This document shows, one piece after another, positions 10,385 to 21,467 of a stretch of DNA of 64,000 nucleotides. Within the stretch, counting starts at the first letter, position 1, and every line of letters starts with the position of its first letter. A model generated the notes under the pieces. That model saw only the letters and a program-made list of their open reading frames with translations. It did no database searches and had not been told where the DNA came from. The DNA comes from Echinarachnius parma (taxonomy: Eukaryota; Echinodermata; Echinoidea; Clypeasteroida; Echinarachniidae): assembly GCA_037951105.1 (NCBI GenBank), contig JBAMJV010003935.1, positions 240,001-304,000 of the forward strand, written 5' to 3'. Position numbers and translations under genes: made by a program.

Positions 10385-13300
10385 GGGCAATTCCACCATA
10401 ACGGAATTACATTCAGAGACGTTTTTTGCTCATTATTTCATTCCCTGCGCAATATTCTGATGACTTAAGTAAATTTTGATACTTATGTAAGTTGCACGGG
10501 TAACCAGGCTACAACATGATAGGGAAATGGTTTTATATCTTCCATGTGTTGTTGCACACTAGACCAATATGTGTGACCGTAACGGAATTACCGGAGAATG
10601 GAGTTTTTTTTTTGCTACAAGTTTGCATTGAGTTTCTCTGAAATATAAGACACTTTGAAACTGATTTTATGTATTTTGTCTATCTTGATAATGTCAACTT
10701 CATTTTGGAACAAGTACGTGCATAAACAACACAATGATAAGTTCACAAATTCACTTTTTTGAAAAAAGACCACTGTAACGGAATTACACAAATTTGTAAC
10801 GGAATTACATCTCTGAAAGTTACAAGGAAAACTCAATTATTTTGCACTCAACTTTTCTTACATGCTAATGCAAACATCAAGGCTATCTAGCACTTGAATA
10901 TAAACCATAATTTGACATATCTGTAAATCAATTTTTGAACTTGTTATGTGTAAAACAAATGAAAATATGGCCAAAATACAAATAAGAGTGAAATTTGAAA
11001 AAAATATTGCTAAACTCCAGCTTTATTTCGGTTTATTTTCAGCTTCATATTAGTAGGCAAGAAATTAAAAAGGATTGCATCAATTAAATGAAAGAAAAAT
11101 CCTAGAAACTATGTCCACTAGTGTGTAACGGAATTACACAACTTGAGCAGTGGGATCAACTTTTCCACAAATCGGTACATGAACAACAACAAATTCACAT
11201 TTTAGCTTCAATACTTTTCAAAAATCAATAATTTGACAATAATAACCATATTTGAAGTAAAAAATAGCAACATTTTTTAATTTTTCCTTTACTTCAAGAA
11301 AAATGGTTAAATTGTGAAAAAACCCAAAGTAAAAAAAAAAAAAAAGTACCTACATTATGTGACATGCTAAAGAACTGCACATCATCAATATCAAGAAACA
11401 TTTAAACAATTTAAAATCACAAACGGGGCAAATAATTCAACTTTCAATGCTATAAAGCCTTGTAAACTTCCTGAATATTGGAAATCTGTGTGAATGGAAA
11501 TGCATTGTGAATGGGCAATTCCACTGTTACAGAATGACATATAAGTGATTTTTAGCTCTGTTTTCTTAATCATATTTAAAATTCCTTTCACTTCCACAGT
11601 TTTTACAACTTTAATAACTGGCAGGGGTACTAGAGGTACAAATCTATAACACTGTAGCGTCAGGAGACCAAAATACAATCATAACGGAAAGGGGTCTTTT
11701 ATTCAACACTAACTTTGTAATGATTTTCTGCAAAAGCTACCACAAAAAATTCTTCATTGGTAATAAAAACTTATCATTTAAGTTACAAACTTGAATTTGG
11801 TACATCTTTTTTCCAGAAATGATCTATTTTAACCTCTGAAATTACCTTAAGACAAACGAATGTCACTGTAACGGAATTACGCCTGTGAAATCCACCCATG
11901 AATCCACCCATGAAAATGCAATTTCTTGGTTACATTTTTCTGCGTACAGTCTATAGTAAAGAATTTGTATGCATTGTTAAACAATGTATGCATTGTTAAA
12001 CTCTTACATAAGGACCAGAACAAGTCCTGAATTTATGTGTGTGCGTAACAGAATTACAAACAAATCGAGATTTGTTATATAAACTCTTGTTAATGTTATA
12101 TTCTAAAATTATTCTTTTAAAAATTCATCCTAAAGTGATCTTAATTTACTCTCAAATCAATTTAGAATGCGTTTTCATTCATTTCATGAAATACATGTAC
12201 GGATATAAACATGTATGATCCAAATACAAAAAGTTGGCATATAAAATTTAAAAATCGAATTGCAAAAAATGAAAGACACCTTTAGGAATTCCCATTTGAA
12301 AATGCAAATACTTTGTACATCTTCTTTGATCTGCATACAGAAGCACACTGAACACTCAATGAATTCTGACTTTATGATAATGAATCAAACATATCTTAGC
12401 CTGTATTATGTATAGTTTTGAATATCTTGAAGCCTATTCTGTATTTATGTTTGATTTTATATGCTTCAGTTTAATACAAATTTACATAATTAATGGTGAG
12501 TTATGAGCCCTTAACTGATCAATGATATTCAAATCTACATACAAAATTATTAATATTAAATCTCCTTGAAAGTTGAAGGTATGATTTATATCTTAAAATA
12601 CATCAATGTAAATTAATGTGAGAAAATAAATGTAGAACCAGTGTCATACTAATTACTGGATATTTTAAAATTTTTGTTATTGTTTTTGTTTTTCCCTATC
12701 TAAAGTACAAACATGAATCTGCTGCATCTTCATAATTTCAGTCAAGTGGGTCTTGCTGGAAACTAATTTAATGATAGAACATTATCATCTCTATTATGTT
12801 CGTGGAGAAATTAGAGAAATTATCTATCGTGTATCAATTTAGTTAAATCACCATTGATGCAATATGAAGCATGTGAGGTAATGAGTCAGATAAAGTAACA
12901 TTGTACAGTACATGTACTGTATGTATAATGACTTATTGTCTACGTATGGCTACAGTTCATGCTATTTAAAGGGTATTTCTACATTCAGAACAAGAAAACA
13001 ATTTATTTTCAGCAATATCATTCAATACCTTACAAACCATGTGCATGTAATTCCGTTACGTAACGGAATTACTAATACTGTTACGCCATTTTTGGAAAAA
13101 GTAGTGACATTATTTCAGAAAATTATGTTGGAAGTTCTTAGGACTATGGTGAAGGAAGAGAATTCACAATGACATGACTAAAGAACAAGTAATAAGATAT
13201 TGAGAAAAACTTAAATCGTTTTATCGTAACGGAATTACGATCAAATGTGCATAGATTAAAAAAAATTCTCAAAAAAATATGCAATGAAGTTACTGCCCAT

Positions 13301-13599
13301 GCTTTACAATTTGTGTTTGTTACAACATCGTATGGAAAATATGAGAAAATGAGCAGAAACAGTCATTGAATTCAAAGATTCACTTTATTTTCACAAAATG
13401 AAGCTGATTTATGAATAAAAGGTCATAAATTTCTGTTCAATTCAAGCAGAAATATTTGAAAAACCAATCGAGCTATATATACAAACGGTTTTCAGTTTCT
13501 TAAAATTCAAGTTTTCCTCTATTGATAACAGTTTGATTTAGGGAAGATTGCTCAACTTTGAGATGTGGTGTTTTTGCCTTCTCTCATACGGAATTGCCC
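10385..13599. mobile_element. GGGCAATTCC-family element 3 (non-autonomous, 3.2 kb)
   Basis: Starts GGGCAATTCC at 10385 and ends GGAATTGCCC at 13599. It is flanked by the perfect 4-bp duplication AGCA (10381-10384, 13600-13603). It carries its own 13-mer GTAACGGAATTAC exactly at 10579, 10775, 10796, 11125, 11868, 13047 (inverted), 13060 and 13226. Near matches lie at 10398, 11524, 12045 and in the right terminus. The pair 13047/13060 forms a 26-bp perfect palindrome. A second GGGCAATTCC at 11513 hints at a composite structure. No long reading frame is present, and its interior does not resemble elements 1 and 2. Confidence 0.88.
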
Positions 13600-13603
13600 A
13601 GCA

Positions 13604-15294
13604 CCTCTGCTAAAAAGATATTTCTCTTACTTAACCCATTGTACGTATGAATTTCATATCATGTCTATAAACTTGATAGATGATTTATACTAACTGTATG
13701 CAGTTGGTTAATGGGTACCTTTATATTTCTCTATAGATGATTTTATATTGGCTGGTAAAAGTCAGCTCTAAAAATAACAATCTGGCCTATCAATGACATA
13801 TAGAAAATATTTTGATTACATGGAAGGGGGGGGGGGGGGGCAAACTGGCAAAGGAAAGACAACCTAGCCTCAAGGCTGTAAGCTTTTAAGTTTTATTAAA
13901 ATATATGTATATATACTGTTTGTGGTTATCAAAGTTATTTTAATATGTCTGCTGTTATGAGATTTCTAACTAACTCTTGATCCTAAAAGAAATGAGATTT
14001 GATTGACTGAAATATGGTAAAAATTCTATCTATTCATTCATAACAAACTATATTCATGTAATAAGAACTATCAAGTCTGGAAGTCGGGTTAGATGCAAGG
14101 CTACTAGATATATGCAGTGAAAGTGACAAGACAATGGTGGATGGAAAATATGATGGCAAAATAAGCATGAAATGGATACAACAAATCAGAGAGATATAAG
14201 AGATTACATATTGGAAAGTTTCAAGTCAGTGTTCTAAACTGCATGTGCCTGATGTTTTCTCATTTAAAAGCAATTTTTTGTATCAAATGTGTGGTTCTAA
14301 AACTCCAAAATAAGATCAAGGGTCCCATCCATTTCATTCTGGTTAAGAATTTTATTTTATAGGATCAAATGCAAACAACCAACCTGTCAATGAAAGATGA
14401 TAGACAACTTACTTTCTTTGGCTAAAAATCCCATTATTTCCCAAGTGCAGATGGCCCTTTGTTGTTGACCTGTTGTTCTATACATTTGTAGAATTGTAGG
14501 TGAAGTACTGTACAAAAAAAAAGAACCACAAAAACTTTCCAAGTCCAAATTACCTCACAATTTCTACCCCCTAGGTGAACCGAGCCTTACGAAAATAATA
14601 CAAAAACCTCCCCAAGTTCAAACCACCCTGCAATTTCTATAACCCCTCGGGGTAGAATGGCTCGAAATGAAAGAAAATATTTAAAGTTTATTTATAGTTA
14701 TTCCATTTCTAAAGAGAGGCGGGTTGAAAAGTGCAACTGCACCATGAAAAATCAGGTTGTTCAATTTGTACTTTTTAGGCAGAAATATATTATATTATCC
14801 TCTTTTGGGCTTTTGTAAAATGTGAAATTAAGACCTTTGGTATGATTTTTTCCCCTTTTGGAATTCTTAACCCATTTAGGACGGGTCTATGTGTCACTTA
14901 AGTGGAGGTTTATGGTAGAAACACCTCTAATTGTATGAAAGAAGAGACACGTACAGTATGTTCTTGTAGTGTTTGAACCTCCCTAAAATCAACAACTTGG
15001 TGTGATTGTAAACCACTTCAAAGCTATGTTTATGTGTTTTTTTTCGGGGTAGGGGGGGGGGGGGTGGGGGGATGTTGAAGCTTTTGTAGGAGGCAATACT
15101 CAGAACTCATTTTGTCACCACAATAAATACAACCTATTATTGAATGACCTGCTGCATTTGAATTTGATATATAATTTAATTCCAGGATTTAAAATAAGTT
15201 TGTGTGTACAATAAAACTTCTTGTGAATCTATTCTCCAGGTCAATGTTAAAATCAGGGTTTGTGATTTGTTTACAATTTATTTAAAAGAGTAAT
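13604..15294. other. Non-coding stretch with two poly-G tracts
   Basis: Runs of 15 G at 13826-13840 and 13 G at 15052-15064. Otherwise nothing was recognised. Confidence 0.5.
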
Positions 15295-16140
15295 ATTTAA
15301 ATAATTGTCATCAAATCACTTTTAATTGATCAATATGAAAGTTAAAACAATTCAAATCAATGTTAGTAACTGATTACACACAAATTTAGATCATTTTAAA
15401 CCACACCCAATTTACCAGTCCAGATTAAAATGAAATTGTTTCCAGGAAGTAGCAACATTTAAACTACCAAACATACCGAAGTTTAATTTACGATGTCTCT
15501 ATAATAAAAATTCAAAACCTTCCATTCAAGTTCATGGAAGTTAAAGTGCAAAATAAAGTCCCCCAGTTCACACAAATGTGACCGGCTATAGCAAAACCCT
15601 GCACTTGTCGGTAATTCATGTTTAGAAGAAATGGGCATTTTAAGTTCACATAATGTGTATAAAAGACTTATGATTGTAAAATTAAAACATACCTTCACCA
15701 ATTATTGACCAATTTGTTAGAACAAAGCATCAAATGAAAGCTTGTGACGAGGCCTTTCTAATGGTATGAAAACTACATTTTGATTTTTACCCACAAGTGC
15801 AGGGTTTCGCTATATAGCCGGTCACATAAATTTATTAAAATATTTATATGAATCATGATGTTGATTTTATTCAAATCAATTTTAATTGATAAGTTAAAAC
15901 AATTCAAATTAACTGATTACACAATAAATAGAATCCTTTCAAACCACACCCAATTTACCAGTCCAGATTAAAATGAAATTGTTTCCAAGAAGTAGCAACA
16001 TTTAAAATACCAAACATACCAAAGTTTAATTTATGATGTCTCTATAATGAAAATTTCAAACCTTCCATTCAAGGTCATGCACTGAAGTTCAAGTGAAAAA
16101 TAAATTCCCCCAGTTCACACAAATATAATCTAGTTACTAG
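15295..16140. repeat. Tandem duplication interrupted by a MITE
   Basis: Unit 1 (about 15295-15576) and unit 2 (about 15868-16130) share long near-identical text such as 'accacacccaatttaccag' and 'cccccagttcacacaaat'. Unit 2 lacks the MITE and gives the empty site. Confidence 0.85.
15577..15826. mobile_element. TGTGACCGGCT MITE, copy 1 (TA-target type)
   Basis: TIRs begin TGTGACCGGCTATAGCAAAA and close with GCTATATAGCCGGTCACA. A second copy lies at 56302-56522 with TA on both sides, as expected of Tc1/mariner-type insertion. Here the left TA appears lost. Confidence 0.75.
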
Positions 16141-16149
16141 TGTGCAGGG

Positions 16150-17100
16150 TACACAAACCACCTGTGGTATTGAGCTGTCAAATGAAAAACATTAACAGCA
16201 AAATTGAACATGTGATATAGAAATAAAAGAAAACCATGTGTGTGGAAAGTTTACTCTTAAAATCATTTGAAACAAGTCAATGAGCTCAAGTATGTCAAAA
16301 TCATGCATTGCACACAAATTATTGTACATTTGTTGTTCAACTGCCAAATGAATAACATTTGTAACTCAATTGACATTTGATATAGATCTCAAACAAAAGC
16401 AGAGTATTGAAATAACATGTTGGAAACAAATAATTCCTGAATGCATGTACATGTATGTCAAAAGCAGACAAAACACAAACTGTTGTACATTTGATATTCG
16501 GCTTTTAAATGGATAACCTTTGCAATGTCATTGATACATTCATGTCAAAATCCAACATTTGTGTAAAAACAGGCGCACGAAACATGTAATGTCACTGAGG
16601 GTAAATGGGAAATGTGATATGGATGTTTTTGTGAGTGTCAACAAGTTATTTTAATATCATGCACTATTCATGAACTGCCTCCAGTATTTGGCTATCTAAT
16701 GAAAAACATTCAAAACATAATTTGTAACATCAATTTTGAAGCACAATATTTTGATTAATTCTTATAAATACAGGCAAAAAAAAGGTTTGAAAATTTGAAG
16801 AATGCATTTTAAAATTGGCATGAAACATCTCAACTTGCTTATTTCCAGCAAATTTGCACTGACTGCTATCTCAAGTATTTAACTGTCACATGGAAAACGT
16901 AATACAATTATCAATGTCACATTGTCAATGTACACATAAGAAATGGGAGAATTGCAAAATCCCCTCTGAAATTGCACTTGCATTCATGAAGCATCTCATT
17001 TCGCTATACTTTGGAAGACTGCACTATTTTACTGCACATGAATTGCCTCAAGTATTTCCACGTAGCTGTCACATGGAAAACATTAACAACATAATTTGAG
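16150..17100. repeat. Degenerate tandem array, about six units of 150-185 bp
   Basis: Recurring order 'NNNtatttNgctgtcaNatgRaaaaca...aacataattNgNaa', seen near 16167, 16337, 16500, 16680, 16878 and 17052. Strongly decayed. Confidence 0.6.
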
Positions 17101-17202
17101 AGGCTAGCACTCACGAGCTAGGCTATTGATAATGAAATCCATCTGCAATTTTCTCAGAAAAAAAATCCTCAAGAAAGGTTGAGGACAACAGACATGCAGC
17201 AT

Positions 17203-17686
17203 GTTCACACACACAAATTTTCATCCCTTAATCATGACTAACGATACGTCGTATAGAGAATCATGATTAACCCAAACTATCCTAACGTTCACACACACAC
17301 AAACAAGATCTCAAAACAGCTGGCTTCCAGCTGCCCCCAGCTACACGAAACATCGTATAAGCGCGCAGTTTGCTACTGCGCAGTGTGTTGTCTTTTCTCT
17401 GTCTGTGGGGCGTTAAGCTCCGCCCAGTTATACGAGTCTCGTATAGCTAATCATGATTAAAAGAGCGAGCTGTTGTTCACACATGAAATGATCGTGATTC
17501 TATAGTCAGCTCTCGTACAAAACGATGATCAAACCCGCGTTTCGTTAATCATGATTTGCTATACGTCGTTTCGTTAGTCAGCGTTCAGACACACAAATTT
17601 CATCGGATAGCTAATCAGCAGCTGATTCTATAGTCAGCTGCTGATTCTTTAGTCATGATTAAGGGATGAAATTTTTGTGTGTGAAC
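17203..17686. mobile_element. MITE with TIRs of about 38 bp and TCATGATTA motifs
   Basis: The left arm runs GTTCACACACACAAATTTTC to TTAATCATGACTAA. The right arm is its near-perfect inverse, ending TTTTTGTGTGTGAAC. The interior repeats TCATGATTAA, TCAGCTGCTGATT and partial GTTCACAC starts (17278, 17474, 17583), so it may be nested. No clear target duplication was seen. Confidence 0.7.
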
Positions 17687-18004
17687 ACGGGGATGGAGCC
17701 TATTTACTTTGAAGCGAAACATAGATAGAATTAAGGCCATAGATTTATCGGCTAGTTCAAGGCTACATTTTAAGTTTGTGTACCATAATTACAATGAAGT
17801 TTAAATAAAATTGATCATTTTAATATTCAAAACATAATTTTCTTCTTTCCTTGGTTTTTATATTTGCTGATATCTTAGCAAAAGCTAATTTGTTTGCCAG
17901 TAAATTTTCTTAAACTCATTTGCATGCGTATATTGATAATTTACTCATCCCACTAAGTTTATACACTTGCCAATGAAATTCATCAAGTATCATTAAACTT
18001 CTTT
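17687..18004. other. Non-coding stretch
   Basis: Nothing recognised. Confidence 0.5.
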
Positions 18005-18965
18005 GTTTTGACATACTGTATGGTTCATGGTGGTTCATTGTCTGGAGATTATGAAGTCATAGACCCTTCTACTTCTAGTTCTATGTCTAGTTCAACTCTT
18101 ACTGCGTCTTTCAGCTTTCGATCAGGGGGGAAATATTTGACAAACAAGTGTCAGTCAGCCAGCCAGCCAACCCTCTCCCAGGTTGTATGCCTGGGGGCTG
18201 AAGGGGGTCGTGCCAGGTCACCCACTGCAGGTATTTCACCCTGACAGTTTGAGTAGGTTGTGATGGCTTTCATTCAAGGGGCATTTCGCATTTGAAAAAT
18301 AAGTCCTCAACTACTATCTACAATATATTTATATACTCCTAGAGGTTTATGGGCCATGTTTTGGAATACAGCAGTGTGGTGTGAAGGGCATAATGCCAGG
18401 TCACCCACTGTAGCTATTTCACCCTGACAGACAGTTTGAGTAGGTTGTGATGTCTTTCATTCAAGGGGCATTTCACATTGGAAAAATAAGTCCTCAACTA
18501 CTATCTACAATATATTAATACTCCTAGAGGTTTATGGGCCATGTTTTGGAATACAGCAGTGTGGTGTGAAGGGGGTCATGTCAGGTCACCCACTGCAGGT
18601 ATTTCACCCTGACAGTTAGATTAGGCTGTGAGTGTGATGTCTTTCATTCAGGGAGAGGTATAAGGTATACCTGTAGCCGTGTAGGGACATTTCACATGAG
18701 AAAAAGAAAGCAAAGTTGTATACCATTTAATCTCCTTTGTTTGAAAATACTGTATAGAATTTTAAAGAAGTTGTGCAGGTATTTCACACTGACAAACTGA
18801 GCGATGGGTTATTGTGTGCGGAGGGTGGATACAAATTGTGTTCACTTTCTGTCAATTCATTGGTTTTTACATAGTTTGTACACAAGAGTATTGTTCATGG
18901 TTTGGAAATGCAGCATTACAGACTGAAGGGGGTCATTTCAGGTCACACACTGCAGGTGTTTTATC
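18005..18965. repeat. Tandem array, unit about 186 bp
   Basis: 'gaagggNNtNatgNcaggtcacccactg' recurs at about 18200, 18386, 18571 and 18925 (the last gap is about two units). It is followed each time by 'atttcaccctgacag' and, in two units, 'ataagtcctcaactactatc'. Confidence 0.85.
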
Positions 18966-19189
18966 CCTAGCAAGGAGTAAGTACTTAGTAGGGCCTAGGG
19001 AGTCATGGTAGCTTTCATTGAAGGGCATTTTGCACAGAAAGCAACTCCTACATCTCAAGATAAGAAAATAAAGTGTTTAAACTTGGATGATGTCCCCACT
19101 TCCCTGCTTGTAGATTTAAACGTAATTTCCTATATCATCTTAAACAGAGAAACAATTAAATATTATTATTTGGAGCTACTTGTCAAGCC

Positions 19190-19330
19190 TTTTGGCTGGA
19201 AAATTGCACTAAGGGATTTATTATGCTTTAAGCTTTTTGTAAATTTATGGGGCACTTTTTATGATTTTAGTGGGCTCTTTTTGGCATTTTTAGGGCTAAA
19301 TCACCACAAGCCATTGTGTATTTTTTCACT
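19190..19330. repeat. Dispersed repeat shared with 3120-3235
   Basis: Contains 'gggctctttttggcattt' and 'gggctaaatcacc' in the same order as near 3170. Confidence 0.6.
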
Positions 19331-19499
19331 GATCTGAAAGAGCCATTATAAAACATCCACAGGAAGAGGTAGATTAATACCTGTCAGAATTTAGACCCGT
19401 CATATCCAATTCAAAACTGACGACTTTTTCAATTTTTAAAAACATGAACAATTTTTTGCTCAATTTGCCCAAACCTTGATTTTGATGATAATGTGATTG

Positions 19500-20079
19500 G
19501 GTCGGAAAGCAACAATTTGTTGAGGATACAAACATGCCAGTCTGCAAAGAGATAGGCACATTTTCAAAATGGAATTTCGCCCTCTAGAGTCTATAACATA
19601 ATTTTGTCTTCAATGCTCTATTCAATATTTTCTCCCATCTCTAGAGGTAAGGGAATATTGCTATATAGTATGAGTCTGGAAATGGATGATATTGTTATTG
19701 GCTTGAAAAGCAACGATTTGTTGAGGAAACCCACACACATGATTATACACACACACACACACACATGCACGTAAATGCTGTCAATCGAGGACCGAAATCC
19801 TCGTACTATGCAAACGTGGACATGTGTGTATGTGTCACATTGATATTTCACTGCCCAACCGAGGACTATTGTGTATGTGTTCGACATTCAAGAGCACAAC
19901 CGTGGACGTACGGGGTGCACGTTAATTTTTCCGGATTTTTGATGCGCGCGCATATATGAATGGAAATCAAATTAGCAATCGTTTGCACTAGTTAAGAAAA
20001 TGAGAACGGTCCACGGATGGAAATGTGTCCGTGGTTGGATAGTAGTGGCATATACGTATGTCCTCGGTTGGGGGTGCTT

Positions 20080-20110
<31 letters not shown>

Positions 20111-20335
20111 CACACACGCTTGCCGATGCTATAAGAGAGATAGAAACAATTTAATAATTTAGTGTGTACAAGCCACAAGATTGTTTGTTCAAAGTTGAAG
20201 TTGACGATAGTATTATTGGGTAAAAATACAACAATTTGTTGAGGAAATGCACACACATGCCAGTCTCCAAAGAGACAGAAACAATCTCAAAATGGAATTT
20301 TGCCCCCTAGTGTCTAGAATATAATTTTGTTGTGA
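19500..20335. repeat. Degenerate three-copy repeat around CA microsatellites
   Basis: 'caacNatttgttgaggaNa' occurs at 19510, 19711 and 20231. The first and third are followed by 'catgccagtctNcaaagaga' and 'aaaatggaattttgcccNctag'. CA runs lie at 19747-19764 and 20084-20105. Confidence 0.7.
19769..20079. mobile_element. Probable MITE with mirrored CAACCGWGGAC motifs
   Basis: It lies between two CA runs. Left-half motifs are ATCGAGGAC (19784), CCAACCGAGGAC (19855) and CAACCGTGGAC (19897). The right half has the inverse: GTCCACGG (20009), GTCCGTGGTTG (20027) and GTCCTCGGTTGG (20060). The outer ends are an imperfect inverted repeat around gtaaRc. Exact ends are uncertain. Confidence 0.5.
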
Positions 20336-21162
20336 TTACTCCTGCTAGGCTGTCAAATTAAGCTGTTCAGGTCGATTTGACTTTCAAAATTGACTAGACT
20401 GATACACTCTGAATAGAGCAAGCATGTTTGGGGATAACCATATTAGTGACAATTTCACATTGATTTTGCAATAAAAGTATTATCAGAATGTAGTCTTACA
20501 TTTTTCTCTTCATATGGAAGCACACTATTGTAGCCTGATTGATTTGCAATTAGATAATAGTGATCTACACAAACGTATGTTTTAAGATGATTTTTTAAAT
20601 AATTATTTTGTTAAAAATCTTTTGGAGGGAGGGGCGGGGGGGGGGGGGGGGGGGGGAGTTGACAGAGATGTTAGAGTTGGTAGTGGTGTGAGAGTTCATT
20701 TTTAAAATTTTAAAATGACTTAAACTAAGTATAAGGCCCAGACACTTCTAAATAAAATTAATCTTATGCAATATTACATCGTACTATCGAAACGAGGTGT
20801 AGACAAAGTAAGAAACATACCTTGTTTTAATGCCCCCTGTGCTCTTCAGAAAGGAGGTCAGGTCTCCTTTGTTGCTTCGTCCATCCTCAGTCCCAGTAAA
20901 CAGGCAGATAACATTTCACTAAGTACACTTTCATTTCTCTTTGTATTTGTAACATGTTGAACTTGATGATGGAGTGAGTTTAGGTACCTGAATCGAATCT
21001 CTCTACACCTGTAAATATGATGCCCCAAGACAGTTACTTACAAACATGTACATATTGTCGCTTGAGAAAGAGAAGGGCGCTATGTCACTTTTGTACTTTA
21101 AAAATATTTGTGATAAAGCCATGCAGTATCCAATGTAGCTCTTTTTTATATGTGATTCATAT
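20336..21162. other. Non-coding stretch with 21-G tract
   Basis: Poly-G at 20636-20656. Nothing else was recognised. Confidence 0.5.
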
Positions 21163-21463
21163 GATGACATAAATGGTACCCTGGGGTACCAAATGAAAAT
21201 CCGCCATTTTGTTTAATTATTTATTTATTTTTCAGGGCTGTATGTCATTGGGGTACCAAAGAGTGTAAAATTATTTTCGTTATGCTTTATTTACATTCAA
21301 AATGCTCTCTTTGCGGCCAGGGTAGCGTGCATACAAGCGCTGCATGCACAACGCAATACACCAGCGGCGTCCATGATTGCTCTGCGGTACGGTTGTACTT
21401 TGGGTTGACACAAGATGGCGCTACACAACGCGGGATACCGGGGGTACCGTTGCGTGTGTCATC
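21163..21463. mobile_element. GATGACATAAA MITE, copy 1
   Basis: TIRs begin GATGACATAAATGGTACC and close with GGTACCGTTGCGTGTGTCATC. It is flanked by 4-bp duplication ATAT (21159-21162, 21464-21467). It shares interior text with 28514-28741, e.g. 'aaatccgccattttgttta' and 'cacaagatggcgctacaca'. Confidence 0.85.
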
Positions 21464-21467
21464 ATAT

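Noticed and set aside
18005-18965. Regular spaced repeats that might suggest a CRISPR array
   Set aside because: Units are diverged tandem duplications with no constant short repeat and unique spacers, in animal DNA.
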